Source of the DNA: Actinomycetales bacterium
GTDB lineage: Bacteria > Actinomycetota > Actinomycetes > Actinomycetales > JAHECE01
Direction of reading: 5' to 3'
DNA length: 5,679 nucleotides
Assembly (NCBI GenBank): GCA_024641895.1
Contig: JAHECE010000119.1
Span: forward strand, 1 to 5,679
Shown here: positions 2,838 through 5,679 of the stretch, piece after piece
Layout: every line of letters starts with the position of its first letter
Numbering within the stretch: the first letter of the stretch is position 1
Position numbers and translations under genes: made by a program
Notes under the pieces: generated by a model
Seen by the model: only the letters and a program-made list of their open reading frames with translations
What the model was told of the DNA's origin: nothing
The model's database searches: none

Positions 2838-5679
2838 CTAGCGACCTGGTGCCATCGTGCCGAGGAGCTCGGCGATGCGGCTGTCGACGCCGGCGGCACT
2901 GACCCGGTTCGCGTCGAGGAAGAGCGTGCGGCCGAGTCTGAGGTCGTCGCCCGTTCCTGGTGCGGCTCCCGGCGCGGCGTAGACGACCACCGGAATCTCC
3001 GCCATGAGCCCACCCTCCCTCAGCTCGGCTGCGATCGCTGCGACATCTCCGTGCGTGACCTGGCCGTCGAGGATCAGGACGTGGGGCCGCGCCCCGGTGC
3101 ACTCGGCGAGCGCGCCGGAGCGGGTTGCCGGGTGGCACACGGTGAGCCCGCGCCGTTCGAGCAGGGTGCGGAGCTCGGACGAGAGACCCTCGCGGTCCTC
3201 GATCACGAGCACGTCGCCCGGTGCGCGCTGTCCGATGACCGCAGCGGTCACCGTGCGCGCCAGGTGCTCGCCGTCGTCGGTCAGGACCCAGCCGTTCGCG
3301 TGAGCCGCGATGAGCGGGAGGTCCTCGGGATGCCAGCGCGACCTGACCACGATCGCGACGTCCCGCGTCGTGGTGTCCCCCCGCAGTGCCGCGATCGCAT
3401 GGGCCGTGTCCGCCTTGGACTTGCCGACGTCGAGGACGATCGCGGCAGGCGGCCTGCCGTCGACGAGCGACCCGAGGCTGTCCGTGGGCAGGAGCGGGAC
3501 GGCGAGGTATCCACGGGCAGCAAGAGCACGACACATCGCGTCGGCTCCGGCGGGGTCGCTTCCGCGTACTGCGACGCCGGGCAGGTTCTCGTGGACGACC
3601 CGGCGGTGGCTCTGCACGGCGGCCCGGGGGAGCGTGAAGGCGAAGGTCGAGCCTGCGTCGACCTTGCTGGTGACCCAGATGCGCCCGCCGTGCCGCTCGA
3701 CGATGCTCTTGCAGATGGCCAGGCCGAGGCCGGTGCCGCCCTTCTCGCGGGCGTCGGAGGAGTCGACCTGGTCGAACCTCTGGAAGATGCTCTCGAGCTT
3801 GTCGACGGGGATGCCCCGTCCGTGATCGATCACGCTGAACTCGATCTCGTCTCCGTCGGGTGCCTCGTCCGCGGCGATCGAGACGGTGGTCCCTGCCGGA
3901 GAGAACTTGATCGCGTTGCCCAGCAGGTTCACCAGCGTCTGGATGACTCGATCGGCATTGGCACGGACCGTCCCGGTCGCCCGGATGACGCGGAGCTTCA
4001 CCCCGGCGCTCGAGGCGATGACGCCCATCTGCTCGATCGCGCCGTCGACGAGCGCCGAGACCGAGTGGTCCGCAAGGTCCATCGGGGTCGTGCCCGCCTC
4101 GATGCGCTCGAGGTCGAGGATGTCGTTGATCAGGCGCGTGAGTCGCTCGCTGCTCTCCAGGGCGATCGTGACCATGCGGCCCGCACGGGCGGGCAGCTCT
4201 CCCAGCGCGCCGCCGGCGAGGAGGCCGAGGGACCCGCGGATCGCCGTGAGCGGCGTGCGCAGCTCGTGGCTCACGACCGAGACGAACTCGTTCTTCATCC
4301 GGTCCACCTCCCGGCGGTGGGAGACGTCACGGAAGACGACCACGGCACCCTGGATCCCCTCGGCGCTGCTCAGCGGGCTCGCGGTGACCTCGACCGGGAC
4401 CGTGGTGCCATCCTTGCGGCGGTAGACGTCCTCGGCGACGTGGGTCCGGATCCCGGAGCGGATGGCTTCGGTGACGTAGCAGTCCTCGACGGGATACGGC
4501 GTACCGTCGTCCTGGAGGTCGTGCCATCCGTCGTGGGCCGGCAGCCCGATGAGGTCCTCCGGCTTGCAGCCCAGGATGTGGGCGGCCGCCGGGTTGGCGA
4601 AGGTCACGAGCCCGTGTCGGTCCACACCGTAGATGCCCTCGCCCACGGAGCTCAGGAGCAGCTCGCTCTGTTCGGTCAGCTTGCTGAGCTCGGCGGTCCG
4701 GGCCTGGACCCGTTGTTCGAGGCTGGTGCGCAGGGCCCGGTTGTCGACGACGTAGAGAATCTGCCTGGCGGCGACGGCCAGCAGCACTCCGACCCACATG
4801 ATGCCTGCGAACAATGCGGTCGCGGTGTCGCCGCCGCGGCCGCGGATGGTCAGGAGCGCAGCGACGAAGAACAGGCTGAAGACGAGCAGGGTGCCCATCA
4901 CGGAGGACGGCTCGCTGATGCGCTCGTTGCCAGGCCGGTGATCGTTGGCAGGATGCAGTGCGGCGAGCGCGATGAGCGCGTAACCGGCGATCCACAAGAG
5001 GGAGATCGGCGTGCCGAAGTTGGTCCACGATCCGTCGGCGATCTTGACCGCGAACGTCAGATCTGCGATGGCGTAGAGCAGGATTCCGCCGCTGAGCAGT
5101 GCCAGTGCGGGCCGGTCGGACCGCTGCGACCGCAGGATCAGTAGCACCGCGAGAGTGGCCAGTCCGGCGTCGACCACGGGGATGAGCAGAAGGACGACAG
5201 CGCGGAAGTCCCGGACCCCGTTCTCGATGAGGACGGGGAAGATGGACACGCTGAACGAGTACATGATCGAGCCGCCCACGACGATCCCGTCAAGGACCAT
5301 CCGCGCGGCTTCGGTGCCACGGCGGGCGCGGGACGGGAAGGAGAGCAGGCCCCAGGCGCCGAACGACAGGCCGACGAGGATCGCCAGGTCGCCGATGACC
5401 TTGTAGTCCCGCGGGAGGCTGTAGCTGTCGACAGCACCGATCCAGATGTTGGCGAGCAGGGCCATCCCTAGGCCTGTGGCCATCAGCGCCCAGGCTCGGC
5501 GGCGTCGACCGGAGGACAGTCGGTACCTGTAGAGCACGGCAAGGATGGCGAGGGCTCCGCCCACCAGCATCCCGGCTTGGGCGACCGTCTCGCGCGCAGT
5601 GTGAGGGATCTGCGACGTCAGGACGCTGAAGTAGGTGAAGACGACGACGGTCGCGACGATGAGCGCCCAGCGGTACGTA
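2838..5679 (-). CDS. Membrane-bound PAS hybrid-like histidine kinase with two degenerate receiver domains, 5' end beyond window
   Basis: Counting from the first in-window ATG (5570), the protein has 910 residues. The frame stays open to the window edge and adds at least 35 more, including a hydrophobic helix (WALIVATVVVVFTYF), so the true start is probably outside. The order is: about nine membrane helices (1-272) plus the one upstream, a coiled coil (about 278-305), one PAS domain with PAC (about 303-415), HisKA with the phosphoaccepting His435 in SHELRTP, and HATPase with N box NLLGNAIKFS (548-557), DHGRGIP (582-588), FQRFDQ (596-601) and GGTGLGLAI (611-619). All kinase boxes look intact. 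Two receiver-like domains follow (about 664-775 and 787-905), with IVLDVG (Asp714) and LILDGQ (Asp835). Neither has the conserved lysine, and the first also lacks the acidic pair. The sensed signal is unknown. No separate response regulator is in the window. The gene heads a tight cluster with the decarboxylase and acyltransferase genes. Confidence 0.93.
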   Translation of the reverse strand, partial: TYRWALIVATVVVFTYFSVLTSQIPHTARETVAQAGMLVGGALAILAVLYRYRLSSGRRRRAWALMATGLGMALLANIWIGAVDSYSLPRDYKVIGDLAILVGLSFGAWGLLSFPSRARRGTEAARMVLDGIVVGGSIMYSFSVSIFPVLIENGVRDFRAVVLLLIPVVDAGLATLAVLLILRSQRSDRPALALLSGGILLYAIADLTFAVKIADGSWTNFGTPISLLWIAGYALIALAALHPANDHRPGNERISEPSSVMGTLLVFSLFFVAALLTIRGRGGDTATALFAGIMWVGVLLAVAARQILYVVDNRALRTSLEQRVQARTAELSKLTEQSELLLSSVGEGIYGVDRHGLVTFANPAAAHILGCKPEDLIGLPAHDGWHDLQDDGTPYPVEDCYVTEAIRSGIRTHVAEDVYRRKDGTTVPVEVTASPLSSAEGIQGAVVVFRDVSHRREVDRMKNEFVSVVSHELRTPLTAIRGSLGLLAGGALGELPARAGRMVTIALESSERLTRLINDILDLERIEAGTTPMDLADHSVSALVDGAIEQMGVIASSAGVKLRVIRATGTVRANADRVIQTLVNLLGNAIKFSPAGTTVSIAADEAPDGDEIEFSVIDHGRGIPVDKLESIFQRFDQVDSSDAREKGGTGLGLAICKSIVERHGGRIWVTSKVDAGSTFAFTLPRAAVQSHRRVVHENLPGVAVRGSDPAGADAMCRALAARGYLAVPLLPTDSLGSLVDGRPPAAIVLDVGKSKADTAHAIAALRGDTTTRDVAIVVRSRWHPEDLPLIAAHANGWVLTDDGEHLARTVTAAVIGQRAPGDVLVIEDREGLSSELRTLLERRGLTVCHPATRSGALAECTGARPHVLILDGQVTHGDVAAIAAELREGGLMAEIPVVVYAAPGAAPGTGDDLRLGRTLFLDANRVSAAGVDSRIAELLGTMAPGR

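Noticed and set aside
1974..5144. Plus-strand open frame of 1056 codons opposite the kinase, decarboxylase and acyltransferase genes
   Set aside because: It is antisense to three genes with clear domain motifs. Its product is full of Arg, Asp, Gly and Ala with no recognisable domain, as expected from GC-rich codons read on the opposite strand.

Overview
The window is GC-rich throughout, with strong G/C preference at third codon positions. It carries a tmRNA gene whose tag peptide (ADSKRTDFALAA) closely resembles the tags of actinobacteria such as Mycobacterium. This suggests a chromosomal segment of a high-GC actinobacterium. No genus can be assigned from the sequence, and no phage, transposon or CRISPR element is visible.

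Layout from left to right. Bases 1-354 (+) are the tmRNA gene ssrA, lacking only about a dozen bases at its 5' end. Two perfect inverted repeats follow it (358-379 and 391-424); the second looks like its terminator. A 14-bp minisatellite with seven and a half copies lies at 471-575. All the protein genes are on the minus strand. They are, in window order: arfB (622-1050), a release-factor-like ribosome rescue hydrolase; a TfoX N-terminal-domain protein (1156-1548) with a repetitive Ala-Gln-Gln tail and a candidate leaderless promoter; a GNAT-like acyltransferase (1598-2152); a pyruvoyl-dependent arginine decarboxylase with an unusual N-terminal extension (2160-2834); and a large membrane-bound PAS/histidine kinase with two degenerate receiver-like domains (2838 to beyond the right edge).

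Two functional groupings stand out. First, both the trans-translation RNA and the ArfB hydrolase sit within 270 bp of each other in convergent orientation, so two independent systems for freeing stalled ribosomes are neighbours. Second, transcription from right to left would read kinase, arginine decarboxylase and acyltransferase with gaps of 3 and 7 bases, which looks like one translationally coupled operon. The kinase would sense a signal at the membrane, the decarboxylase would make agmatine from arginine, and the acyltransferase could modify an amine, possibly agmatine. The biochemistry of the first two proteins is well supported by motifs. The acyltransferase substrate and the linkage of kinase signalling to amine production are inference, and this is the best candidate in the window for an undescribed system.
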